In this document: positions 1-5,597 of the stretch, piece by piece | Layout: every line of letters begins with the position of its first letter | Numbering within the stretch: position 1 is the first letter of the stretch | NCBI GenBank assembly: GCA_031288935.1 | Contig: JAITQL010000026.1 | Span: 1-5,612, forward strand | Direction: 5' to 3' | Length of the DNA: 5,612 bases | Source of the DNA: Tannerella sp. | GTDB taxonomy: Bacteria > Bacteroidota > Bacteroidia > Bacteroidales > Tannerellaceae | Notes under the pieces: generated by a model | Database searches by the model: none | Seen by the model: the letters and a program-made list of their open reading frames with translations, nothing else | Told to the model about the DNA's origin: nothing | Program-made: the position numbers and the translations under genes

Positions 1-103
1 AAATGAGAACGATGCAAAGGTTCATTTGCAGAAAATGTACATGGATGTGCTGGCGCAACGGATCACATCCGAAAAAATCTTGCAACAGCAAGTGAACGAG
101 TAG
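1..103 (+). CDS. C-terminal fragment of an unrecognised protein
   Basis: The frame starting at position 2 is open from the window edge to a TAG stop at 101-103, giving 33 residues. They end in the segment DVLAQRITSEKILQQQVNE. The composition (many Gln, Glu, Lys, Leu and Ile) suggests a charged, amphipathic C-terminal helix. The other two plus-strand frames are poorer: frame 1 stops at once and frame 3 is rich in Cys, Trp and Arg. I do not recognise the family, and the rest of the gene lies outside the window. It converges on the WbqC-family gene across a 90-bp spacer (104-193) in which I see no convincing terminator. That this is a real coding tail is inferred from composition only; chance is not excluded in so short a stretch. 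Confidence 0.45.
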   Translation, partial: NENDAKVHLQKMYMDVLAQRITSEKILQQQVNE

Positions 104-193
104 GAAAAGCGCTGCATGCACGAAAAAGTGGCTATCCCGTGCAGGGACGGTTTTGTACATTGCATATGAGTGTGCCGAAAGATTCTCTTCCGG

Positions 194-856
194 TCATCGC
201 CCTGCGTATGAATGCGAACCGTTCTCACTCTCCCGCTGCACCGACTGCTGCAATACGCAGACCGTTTCCGGCCCCATGTTGAAGAGCAGGTCAACGATAC
301 TCAGGTTCGGCAGAAAACCGTGTTTCTCACGAAAGACCTGGTAGTAGGGGTGCGGCCGGAACGTCCGGTCTGCACCGGGATGTTTCGGCCGGAGCGCTTC
401 GCGGAAGTCATTCGGCACGTCCGGTGCGTAGTGCGACGTGTAGCGGACGTCGGAGCTGAGGTCAATCCATTCGCAGATATGTTGCCGCAGGGCTTCGTTG
501 AAATCAAACAGAAAATCGAACGGCCGGCCGGCGTAAAACGGCGCCAGGTCATCGCGGTAATATTCGAAAAACGGACTCTGACCGTAGGCCGACACCAGCG
601 CCTGCCAATGCAGGTGACGCCAGCGTCCGTGGTCGGAGAGGCGGATGTCTTTGGTCAAACACTTCTCCGTTGCCGGTTTCACGACGGGGACGGTCAGCGC
701 CAGTACGCCGTTCGCACCGGCAATCAGGCACCGGTTGCGATACGTTTGCTTCAGGTAATTTTCGGCCGTTTCAACGTATGCCGTGTCATGGGAAAACAGC
801 TTGGCGTAATACTGCACCGGCGCCAGGTAAGCCGAAGAAAGATAGACTTCGGCCAT
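194..856 (-). CDS. WbqC family protein
   Basis: A 220-residue protein, about the usual length for the WbqC-like family (Pfam WbqC). Visible family features are the N-terminal YLAPVQYYAKLF (residues 10-21), the ENYLKQTYRNRCLIAGANG block (32-50), HWQALVSAYGQSPFFEYY (83-100), and a C-terminal block with YYQVF, HGFLPNLSIVDLLFN and GPE (171-197). About 20 polar residues follow as a tail. Family members occur in some O-antigen and surface-polysaccharide loci and as stand-alone genes in Bacteroidota; the reaction is not firmly established, so the role here is open. The frame stays open far upstream to 1453, but that part overlaps the preceding gene and is unlike the family. The start at 856 is preferred because it opens on MAEVYLSSAY and forms a TGATG stop-start overlap with the upstream gene, which implies translational coupling. 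It is the last gene of the minus-strand operon. Confidence 0.88.
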   Translation of the reverse strand: MAEVYLSSAYLAPVQYYAKLFSHDTAYVETAENYLKQTYRNRCLIAGANGVLALTVPVVKPATEKCLTKDIRLSDHGRWRHLHWQALVSAYGQSPFFEYYRDDLAPFYAGRPFDFLFDFNEALRQHICEWIDLSSDVRYTSHYAPDVPNDFREALRPKHPGADRTFRPHPYYQVFREKHGFLPNLSIVDLLFNMGPETVCVLQQSVQRESENGSHSYAGR

Positions 857-1722
857 CAGTGGATGCGTTTGAAGATACGTTTCGGGTCGTTGCCGAACCA
901 GCAAAACCAGACGTTCCCCACGACGGCGCCGGCGGGAATCAGTCCCAGCTGACGGGAGTCGACCGCTTCCGCCGCCTGATCGGACAGCATCCAGTAATAG
1001 TCCCTGCCGAAACGGAACAGGGACATTTCCCGACCGTCCATCCACAACTTTCCGTCGCGCACGGATGCTTTCCCGTCCGTTTCGCAACGGATGGCCTCCC
1101 GATACAGTTTCAGGGAAATCGAATCGGGATGATACGCATAGCCTTTGAAGGGAATGATGAACGTATAGCCGTCGGCGTCGTCCGCAACCGGGTTCAGCTG
1201 TACGATGTGCGGCAGATGTGCGCGAATCCGCTGCGCTTCGGCGGCGGTCAGGCGGAGGGTCAGGCTCTGCGCGTCTTCCGATACGTTCCGGCAGGGAATC
1301 TGCAACTGCGTCAGCGCCTCCAGCAGCGGGGCGCCGATGTCTTTCCTGATACGGAACAGGCGTCCCGGCAGGGTGTCGTCCGGCCGCCACCGTCCGTTTA
1401 CGTACCATCCGCCGGATACGATCCGCAGCGTGTCGCCGGGCATTGCCACGCACCGGCTCAGCAACAGCGGCGCATCGCCGGCGCCGGACGGATGGCGGAA
1501 CAGTACCACCCGCTCGCGTCCCGGATTGGTCGCGCCGCGCATCTTGTTCACCAGTACGAAATCACCTTTTTGCAGCGTGTCTTTCATGGCCCCGGTCGAA
1601 ATGCGGTACGACCCGGCACAAAAAATGCGCAATCCTGCTACCGTCAGGATCACGAGCAGCAAATTTCCCATGTATATGAATCGGCGGCGCATCTTTTTGG
1701 TCCGGTGTACGGCGGTTTCCAT
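856..1722 (-). CDS. Signal peptidase I-like protein lacking the catalytic Ser and Lys (probable pseudoenzyme)
   Basis: A 288-residue S26-family (LepB-like) protein with one N-terminal membrane segment (about residues 16-35) and the rest probably on the periplasmic side. The fold motifs are recognisable. Box B reads ISTGAMKDTLQKGDFVLVNK (41-60), box D reads SRCVAMPGDTL (89-99), and box E is degenerate: MLSDQAAEAVDSR (245-257). Against canonical IPSGSMxPTL the catalytic serine is Ala45 (codon GCC at 1588-1590). Against canonical [10 protein letters not shown] the general-base lysine is Ser89 (codon AGC at 1456-1458). The GDN of box E is SDQ, while DSR is kept. The frame is intact, so this is not a decayed pseudogene by frameshift. 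A roughly 120-residue segment separates boxes D and E, as in the longer LepB next door. It starts 18 bp after lepB stops and overlaps the WbqC gene by one base. Peptidase activity by the normal Ser/Lys dyad is not expected; a role as partner, chaperone or regulator of the active LepB is inference. Confidence 0.88.
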   Translation of the reverse strand: METAVHRTKKMRRRFIYMGNLLLVILTVAGLRIFCAGSYRISTGAMKDTLQKGDFVLVNKMRGATNPGRERVVLFRHPSGAGDAPLLLSRCVAMPGDTLRIVSGGWYVNGRWRPDDTLPGRLFRIRKDIGAPLLEALTQLQIPCRNVSEDAQSLTLRLTAAEAQRIRAHLPHIVQLNPVADDADGYTFIIPFKGYAYHPDSISLKLYREAIRCETDGKASVRDGKLWMDGREMSLFRFGRDYYWMLSDQAAEAVDSRQLGLIPAGAVVGNVWFCWFGNDPKRIFKRIH

Positions 1723-1740
1723 CGTTGGCGTTGTTCCGGC

Positions 1741-3138
1741 TCAGTCGGCGTTCGCCCACCGGAACATGCGGCTCCAGCGGATGCCTCCGTTGAAGAGATT
1801 GCGGTCTTTGTCAATCGAGAGCCAGATCAGAATGGGTTTGCCGATGAGATGGTCTTCGGGCACGAAACCCCACGAACGGCTGTCGGCGCTGTTATGACGG
1901 TTGTCGCCCATCATGAAATAGTAGTCGTAGCGGAAGGTATACGTTGTTTCCGGACTGCCGTTGATGCGGACGCTCCCGTCCCGCGAAATCTCCAGGGTGT
2001 TGTGTTCATAATTGCCGATGCAACGCTGATAGAGCGCCAGGTTGTGTTCGTTCAGCGTAATCGTGGCTCCCTTTTGCGGAATCCAGAGGGGGCCGAAGTT
2101 GTCGCGCGTCCATCCCGTACGGTAGCCCGCCGGATAGACCGTGCCCCACTCGTCTTCCTCGATCAGTACCTGCTTCACGGTGGGTATTTTCTTCACCCGC
2201 TCCAGTGCTTTTTGCGTAAGCGGCATGCAGTAGACCGGATTGAACTGGCCGCGACTGTCGGGAGTGAAGCCCATATAGGTCAGCAACTGGTGGTATCTGG
2301 GATTGGAGGAAACCTGATGGCGGTCGCTTTTGCTGACTTCGAGCAGGCGGAACTGGTCTTCGGTCAACACGGAGCCGTCCGTTTCCACGTAATAGTTGAA
2401 TTGCAGCTTTTCGGGATTCTTCGCCTTCACGCCGTTGATGAAAAGCTGGTTGTCGACGACGGCCAGCGAATCGCCGGGCATCCCCACGCATCGCTTGACG
2501 TAATTCTCGCGCTTGTCTATCGGACGGTAGATCACGTCGCCGTATTGCTCTCTGTTTGCGTGAATGGCCTCTCTGCCTTCATTGGCGACCAGGGTGTAAT
2601 AATCCGGGTTCGTTAGCTTCAGCGCCACCGTGTCGCCGGCCGGAAAGTTGAACACGACAATGTCGTTCCGCTGGACGGTTCCCGTGCCTTTCACCCGCCT
2701 GTAACCCCATTCCGGCCAGTCGAGATAGGACTTGCAGTTGAGGACGGGAATCGTGTTTTGCACCAGCGGAAACGAAATCGGCGTATTCGGCACGCGCGGG
2801 CCGTAGCTCAGCTTGCTGACAAACAGGTAATCGCCCACGAGCAGCGTCTTCTCCAGCGACGAACTGGGAATCTGGTAATTTTGAAACACGAACAGGTTGA
2901 TCAGGTAGACGGCGACCAGGGCAAACAAAATGTCGTCTATCCATTCCAGTACGTTGCTTATTTTCGGATTGTTCGATCTTTTCCATGCGCCCCAGGGGAT
3001 GAAGCGGGTCAGAAATATATCCGCCAGCACAATCAGGCCGAACAGGAGCCACAGGTTTTCCATCCAGACGGAAAATAAAATATACAGCACCGACCAGATG
3101 CCGAAACCAAACCATTGTCTTTTTAAAATCTTTTTCAT
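1741..3138 (-). CDS. lepB: Signal peptidase I
   Basis: A membrane-bound serine protease of family S26 that cleaves signal peptides from exported pre-proteins, acting on the outer face of the inner membrane. The protein has 465 residues, longer than E. coli LepB but usual for Bacteroidota. Hydrophobic segments lie at about residues 9-25, 28-46 and 68-88. The active-site region reads [20 protein letters not shown] (88-107), with Ser94 aligned to the nucleophile; Leu after it instead of Met is common in this phylum. The general base is Lys215 in [11 protein letters not shown] (213-223). Box E is complete, [20 protein letters not shown] (409-428), followed by [12 protein letters not shown]. The insert at roughly 230-370 between boxes D and E accounts for most of the extra length. 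The start follows dapB by 28 bp with no Shine-Dalgarno, and the opening MKKILKRQW, basic then hydrophobic, fits an inner-membrane N-terminus. It is co-directional with dapB and the degenerate paralogue, and operon transcription is likely. Confidence 0.96.
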   Translation of the reverse strand: MKKILKRQWFGFGIWSVLYILFSVWMENLWLLFGLIVLADIFLTRFIPWGAWKRSNNPKISNVLEWIDDILFALVAVYLINLFVFQNYQIPSSSLEKTLLVGDYLFVSKLSYGPRVPNTPISFPLVQNTIPVLNCKSYLDWPEWGYRRVKGTGTVQRNDIVVFNFPAGDTVALKLTNPDYYTLVANEGREAIHANREQYGDVIYRPIDKRENYVKRCVGMPGDSLAVVDNQLFINGVKAKNPEKLQFNYYVETDGSVLTEDQFRLLEVSKSDRHQVSSNPRYHQLLTYMGFTPDSRGQFNPVYCMPLTQKALERVKKIPTVKQVLIEEDEWGTVYPAGYRTGWTRDNFGPLWIPQKGATITLNEHNLALYQRCIGNYEHNTLEISRDGSVRINGSPETTYTFRYDYYFMMGDNRHNSADSRSWGFVPEDHLIGKPILIWLSIDKDRNLFNGGIRWSRMFRWANAD

Positions 3139-3166
3139 TATACTGTTTTTGTTTTAATTGTCAAGT

Positions 3167-3910
3167 TCATGCCGGCCATGCGGATTCATTTCTTCCCGCA
3201 TACAACAAGTCTTCCATACCCAGAAAACCTTTCCTTCCGACCGTAAATTCGGCGGCAAGCACGGCGCCCAGGGCAAATCCGGCGCGGCTTTTCGCACTGT
3301 GCCGGATGTGTATGCAATCCACCTCCGACTCGTACGTCACTTCGTGTATGCCGGGCACTTCGCCTTCGCGGAAGGCTTCGATCAGCAAATCGGCCGGAGC
3401 GCCCGTTTGGCGGAGCGCCCAAGCGTTTTTCCTGTCCAACTGCGCGATCAGGTCGCCGGCCAGCGTAAGCGCTGTTCCGCTCGGCGCATCCAGCTTGTGG
3501 ATGTGGTGCGTCTCCGAAAGGCGAACGTCATACGCCGGAAAGTCGTTCATCAACTTCGCCAGATAGCGGTTCACGGCGAAGAACAGATTGACGCCGATGC
3601 TGTAATTCGAGGCGTAGAAGAAGGTCTTCCCTTCCTTTTTACACACGGAGCGCACTTCGCCCATCCGTTTCAGCCAGCCGGTCGTTCCCGCTACCACGGG
3701 AATATCCGCTGCAAAGCACGCCATAAAGTTGTCGAACGCCGCTGCCGGCGTCGAAAACTCAATCGCGGCATCCGCGCTTCGGAACGCTTCCGAACGGAGG
3801 TCGTCCCTGTTATCCACATCTATGACCGACACGATTTCGTGCCCCCGTTTCAATGCGATTTCCTCGATGGCTTTTCCCATCTTTCCATAACCTATAAGAG
3901 CTATTTTCAT
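3167..3910 (-). CDS. dapB: 4-hydroxy-tetrahydrodipicolinate reductase
   Basis: Catalyses the NAD(P)H-dependent reduction step that yields tetrahydrodipicolinate in the diaminopimelate/lysine pathway; it is cytoplasmic and feeds both lysine and peptidoglycan synthesis. The 247-residue protein has the expected order of motifs. A Rossmann nucleotide-binding GYGKMG (7-12) directly follows the start. IEFSTP (50-55) and VAGTTGW (73-79) form the coenzyme domain, and SNYSIGVN (101-108) is next. The substrate-binding and catalytic signature is ETHHIHKLDAPSGTAL (133-148), in which His135/His136 and Lys139 correspond to the conserved catalytic His and Lys. FTVGRKGFLGMEDLL near the end suits the C-terminal dimer or tetramer region. 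The length is typical of the short Bacteroidota form. The start is firm because the Rossmann beta strand begins at residue 2. It is the first gene of the operon and is read from the divergent promoter region. Confidence 0.97.
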   Translation of the reverse strand: MKIALIGYGKMGKAIEEIALKRGHEIVSVIDVDNRDDLRSEAFRSADAAIEFSTPAAAFDNFMACFAADIPVVAGTTGWLKRMGEVRSVCKKEGKTFFYASNYSIGVNLFFAVNRYLAKLMNDFPAYDVRLSETHHIHKLDAPSGTALTLAGDLIAQLDRKNAWALRQTGAPADLLIEAFREGEVPGIHEVTYESEVDCIHIRHSAKSRAGFALGAVLAAEFTVGRKGFLGMEDLLYAGRNESAWPA

Positions 3911-3963
3911 TGATTATATGATTAAAATCTGTTTCCCTATTAATTTTGTGCGTCATAAGGGTG

Positions 3964-3971
3964 CAAATATA
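3964..3971 (-). promoter_or_regulatory. Candidate -7 element for the dapB operon (Bacteroidota type)
   Basis: On the minus strand the sequence reads TATATTTG followed by CACCC. This matches the Bacteroidota -7 consensus TAnnTTTG, and the following GCACCC-like context is common at such promoters. It lies 53 bases upstream of the dapB start and predicts a leader of roughly 40-50 nt. A clear TTTG -33 box at the right distance is not visible, so the call rests on the -7 element and its position. It would drive dapB, lepB, the degenerate lepB paralogue and the WbqC gene together. Confidence 0.5.
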
Positions 3972-3976
3972 AAGAT

Positions 3977-4005
3977 TTTGTATTAGATTTGAGCATTTAA
4001 TTTTG
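3977..4005 (+). promoter_or_regulatory. Candidate promoter for the DUF2851 gene (Bacteroidota type)
   Basis: TTTG at 3977-3980 is followed after 17 bases by TAATTTTG at 3998-4005, resembling the -33 TTTG and -7 TAnnTTTG pair of Bacteroidota. The expected transcript start is only about 10 bases before the ATG at 4022, a very short leader. A second perfect -7 match, TAGATTTG at 3984-3991, overlaps this promoter and would give a leader of about 25 bases, but it lacks an obvious -33 box. A third match, at 3941-3948, is also without one. Which site is used cannot be decided from sequence. Confidence 0.45.
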
Positions 4006-4021
4006 AAAGACAGATAAAATC

Positions 4022-5293
4022 ATGGAACGTTTATTGCATTATGCGTGGAAATACAAGCTGTATGACGAGGCCGGTTTGTGTTGTACGGAAGACGGCGCTC
4101 CGGTCGCCGTCATCGACCCCGGAATCCAGCATCAGGACGCGGGGCCGGACTTTTTCAACGCGAAAATCCGCATCGCGGATACCGTCTGGGCCGGATGCGT
4201 GGAGATTCATCACAAGGCATCCGACTGGCGTGTTCATCACCACGACCGGGATCCGGCATACGACGCGGTGATCCTGCACGTCGTCGAAGAAGACGATGCG
4301 CCGGTCTGCCGGACTAACGGCGAAAGGATCCGGCAGGCGGTCATCCGCGTGCCCTCCGGCGTGAGGGAACACATCGAGTGGCTGCTTTCGCGCGATACGC
4401 CGACGCCTTGCCTCGAACACATCCGCGAAGTCGAACCCCTCCACCTCTCGGCCTGGCTCACCGCCCTGGTCAGTGAACGGCTGGAACGGAAAACGGAGGC
4501 CGTTTTCGCCCTCCTGAAACAGTATGCCGACGACTGGAACGAAGTCTTTTACATCACGCTGATGCGCAACTTCGGCTTCGGAACCAACAGCGACGCCTTT
4601 GAATGGCTGGCCAAAAGTCTTCCTTTTCACTGCATCCGCAAACAGCGGGACAACCCTCTTTCCGTCGAGGCGCTGCTCTTCGGACAGGCCGGTTTGCTGG
4701 CCGAAGCGGGCGACGATCCGTATTACCAGCTCTTGCAGCGGGAATATCTGTTTCTGCAAAAGAAATACGGCCTGACGCCGATCGAAGGATTTCTGTTCAG
4801 GAACCTGCGGACGCGCCCCGTCAATTTCCCGCACATCCGGCTGGCGCAGCTGGCGGCCGTCTGGACGGCAAACGATACCCTGTTTTCCGAAATACTGGAA
4901 AATGCACAGGCCGACGTGTTGAAGGAGCGCTTCAACGTGCCCCTGTCCGAATACTGGGAAACGCATTATCATTTCGGGCCTGTTTCGCCGCCGAAGAAGA
5001 AAGCCGTCGGCGTCAAGGCCACGTGCACGGTGCTGATAAATACGGCAGTCCCCCTGCTGTTTGCCTGGGGAAAGAGGAAACGGCAGCCCGAATACGGTCA
5101 GCGGGCGTTGCAGTTGCTGGAACAGCTCGCCCCGGAGCGTAACAGCGTCGTCACACCGTTCACGAAAGCCGGCGTGCAGCTGAAGAACGCCGCCGATACG
5201 CAAGCCATCATCCAGCTGCGACGCGAATACTGCGAAAAAAAGAAATGCCTCTACTGCCGTATCGGATACCACCTGATCCAAAACAAAAAATAG
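4022..5293 (+). CDS. DUF2851 family protein
   Basis: A 423-residue, probably cytoplasmic protein with no signal peptide or membrane segment. It matches the DUF2851 family of Bacteroidota from end to end. The N-terminus is MERLLHYAWKYKLY. Next come VIDPGIQHQDAGPDFFNAKI (30-49), WAGCVEIHHKASDWRVH (56-72) with HDRDPAYDAVILHVVEEDD after it, a helical middle region, then RTRPVNFPHIRLAQLAA (263-279). A C-terminal cysteine cluster sits in REYCEKKKCLYCRIGYHLI (401-419; Cys404, Cys409, Cys412, spacing C-x4-C-x2-C). The function is not established. The early Asp43 ... Glu61-x-His63 arrangement beside a DAGPDF motif is reminiscent of PD-(D/E)XK nuclease cores, and the cysteines could bind metal; both are inference. 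The ATG at 4022 is chosen because the family normally opens with this M-E-x-L-L-H-Y pattern. It is transcribed divergently from dapB, with 111 bp between the two starts. Confidence 0.9.
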   Translation: MERLLHYAWKYKLYDEAGLCCTEDGAPVAVIDPGIQHQDAGPDFFNAKIRIADTVWAGCVEIHHKASDWRVHHHDRDPAYDAVILHVVEEDDAPVCRTNGERIRQAVIRVPSGVREHIEWLLSRDTPTPCLEHIREVEPLHLSAWLTALVSERLERKTEAVFALLKQYADDWNEVFYITLMRNFGFGTNSDAFEWLAKSLPFHCIRKQRDNPLSVEALLFGQAGLLAEAGDDPYYQLLQREYLFLQKKYGLTPIEGFLFRNLRTRPVNFPHIRLAQLAAVWTANDTLFSEILENAQADVLKERFNVPLSEYWETHYHFGPVSPPKKKAVGVKATCTVLINTAVPLLFAWGKRKRQPEYGQRALQLLEQLAPERNSVVTPFTKAGVQLKNAADTQAIIQLRREYCEKKKCLYCRIGYHLIQNKK

Positions 5294-5294
5294 C

Positions 5295-5326
5295 TCAGGG
5301 GGGATTCCATACCGGCGAATCCCTGA
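5295..5326 (+). terminator. Stem-loop after the DUF2851 gene, possible transcription end
   Basis: GGGATTC (5301-5307) pairs with GAATCCC (5317-5323) across a 9-base loop. TCA and TGA extend the stem outside a three-G bulge. It begins two bases after the stop codon, where a 3' end is expected. No T-run follows, so a classical intrinsic terminator is not demonstrated; it may instead be a 3'-stabilising hairpin. Confidence 0.35.
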
Positions 5327-5384
5327 ATCACAAAGTCCCCTGTTTGGACGAGGTGTTAAACCGCGTGTGCCGGAATCCCTCGCT

Positions 5385-5421
5385 CCCCTCTCTTGTGGAG
5401 AGGGGCAGGGGGAGAGGTTTT
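5385..5421. repeat. CT/GA-rich palindrome (dispersed-repeat type)
   Basis: CCCCTCTC (5385-5392) and GAGAGGGG (5398-5405) form a perfect 8-bp stem with a TTGTG loop. A second G-rich copy, GGGGGAGAGG (5408-5417), follows and runs into TTTT. From memory, hairpins of this wording (CCCTCTCC, short loop, GGAGAGGG, then a G-rich tail) recur as intergenic repeats in several unrelated bacterial phyla. Alternatively, the left arm could pair with the second GAGAGG (6 bp) next to the T-run, giving a terminator-like structure on the plus strand. Repeat identity needs a genome count. Confidence 0.55.
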
Positions 5422-5475
5422 ACGGAATGGCGGCGCGGCCATTGCCCAAACAACCGCCCGTCCCTGCAAACAGCG

Positions 5476-5520
5476 GAAGGGCAACGCCCTTTAAGCAGTA
5501 GTACAGGGCAACGCCCTGTG
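5476..5520. repeat. Tandem pair of short hairpins with a shared GGGCAACGCCC core
   Basis: The first unit is AAGGGC-AAC-GCCCTT (5477-5491). The second is ACAGGGC-AAC-GCCCTGT (5503-5519). Both carry the 13-base AGGGCAACGCCCT, 27 bases apart, with identical AAC loops; the outer pairs differ but stay complementary in each copy. This compensated variation suggests that the structure, not just the sequence, is kept. The second unit is preceded by GTAG (5498-5501), the kind of head tetranucleotide seen on REP elements mobilised by RAYT transposases. REP-like identity is inference. Confidence 0.6.
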
Positions 5521-5541
5521 TAAGATGACGCGACAATACCC

Positions 5542-5597
5542 AAGCCCTGAAAGGGCGCGAGCAGTTATGAAACCGGGCTTGCGCCCCTTCAGGGCTT
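5542..5597. repeat. Long inverted repeat, 21-bp arms with a 14-base loop
   Basis: The left arm at 5542-5562 begins AAGCCCTGAA and the right arm at 5577-5597 ends TTCAGGGCTT. They are complementary over 21 positions except for one A/C mismatch and one G/T wobble. Each arm is itself a small palindrome (GCCCT-GAA-AGGGC on the left), so alternative folds exist. No T-run follows. The form resembles a two-unit REP-like or MITE-like element rather than a terminator. It may continue beyond the window edge at 5612. Confidence 0.6.

Noticed and set aside
117..143. Hairpin TGCACG/CGTGCA with a 15-base loop in the convergent spacer, considered as a terminator.
   Set aside because: Only 6 bp with a large loop, and the TTTT at 151-154 is separated from it by several bases; too weak to call.
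857..1453. Upstream extension of the WbqC frame, which would give a 419-residue protein.
   Set aside because: The added part is Arg/Pro-rich, unlike any WbqC protein, and overlaps the LepB-like gene in another frame. The start at 856 matches the family N-terminus and the stop-start coupling.
1615..1626. Cys35 at the end of the membrane segment of the LepB-like protein, considered as a lipoprotein lipobox.
   Set aside because: The preceding residues are Arg-Ile-Phe; a lipobox needs a small residue (Gly, Ala or Ser) just before the Cys.
670..2616. A 648-codon plus-strand open frame opposite the two lepB genes.
   Set aside because: It is antisense to two well-supported genes, rich in Arg, His, Val and Gln as expected for a GC-rich shadow frame, and shows no family motifs.
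3133..3160. Perfect sigma70-like promoter on the minus strand between dapB and lepB: TTGACA, 16-base spacer, TATAAT, with the last T running into the lepB ATG.
   Set aside because: The -10 overlaps the lepB start codon, so a transcript would begin inside the coding region, and the Bacteroidota housekeeping sigma factor uses TTTG/TAnnTTTG instead. It is probably chance in an AT-rich 28-bp junction.
3158..3913. A 251-codon plus-strand open frame opposite dapB.
   Set aside because: It is a shadow of dapB, whose catalytic signature is unmistakable on the other strand.
4031..5281. A 416-codon minus-strand open frame opposite the DUF2851 gene.
   Set aside because: It is a mirror frame of a gene with clear family motifs; no start context or recognisable domain.
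5245..5543. Overlapping plus (5245-5523) and minus (5328-5543) open frames in the repeat region.
   Set aside because: Both are short, begin inside or run through the palindromic repeats, and have low-complexity Arg/Pro/Gly-rich translations with no family resemblance.
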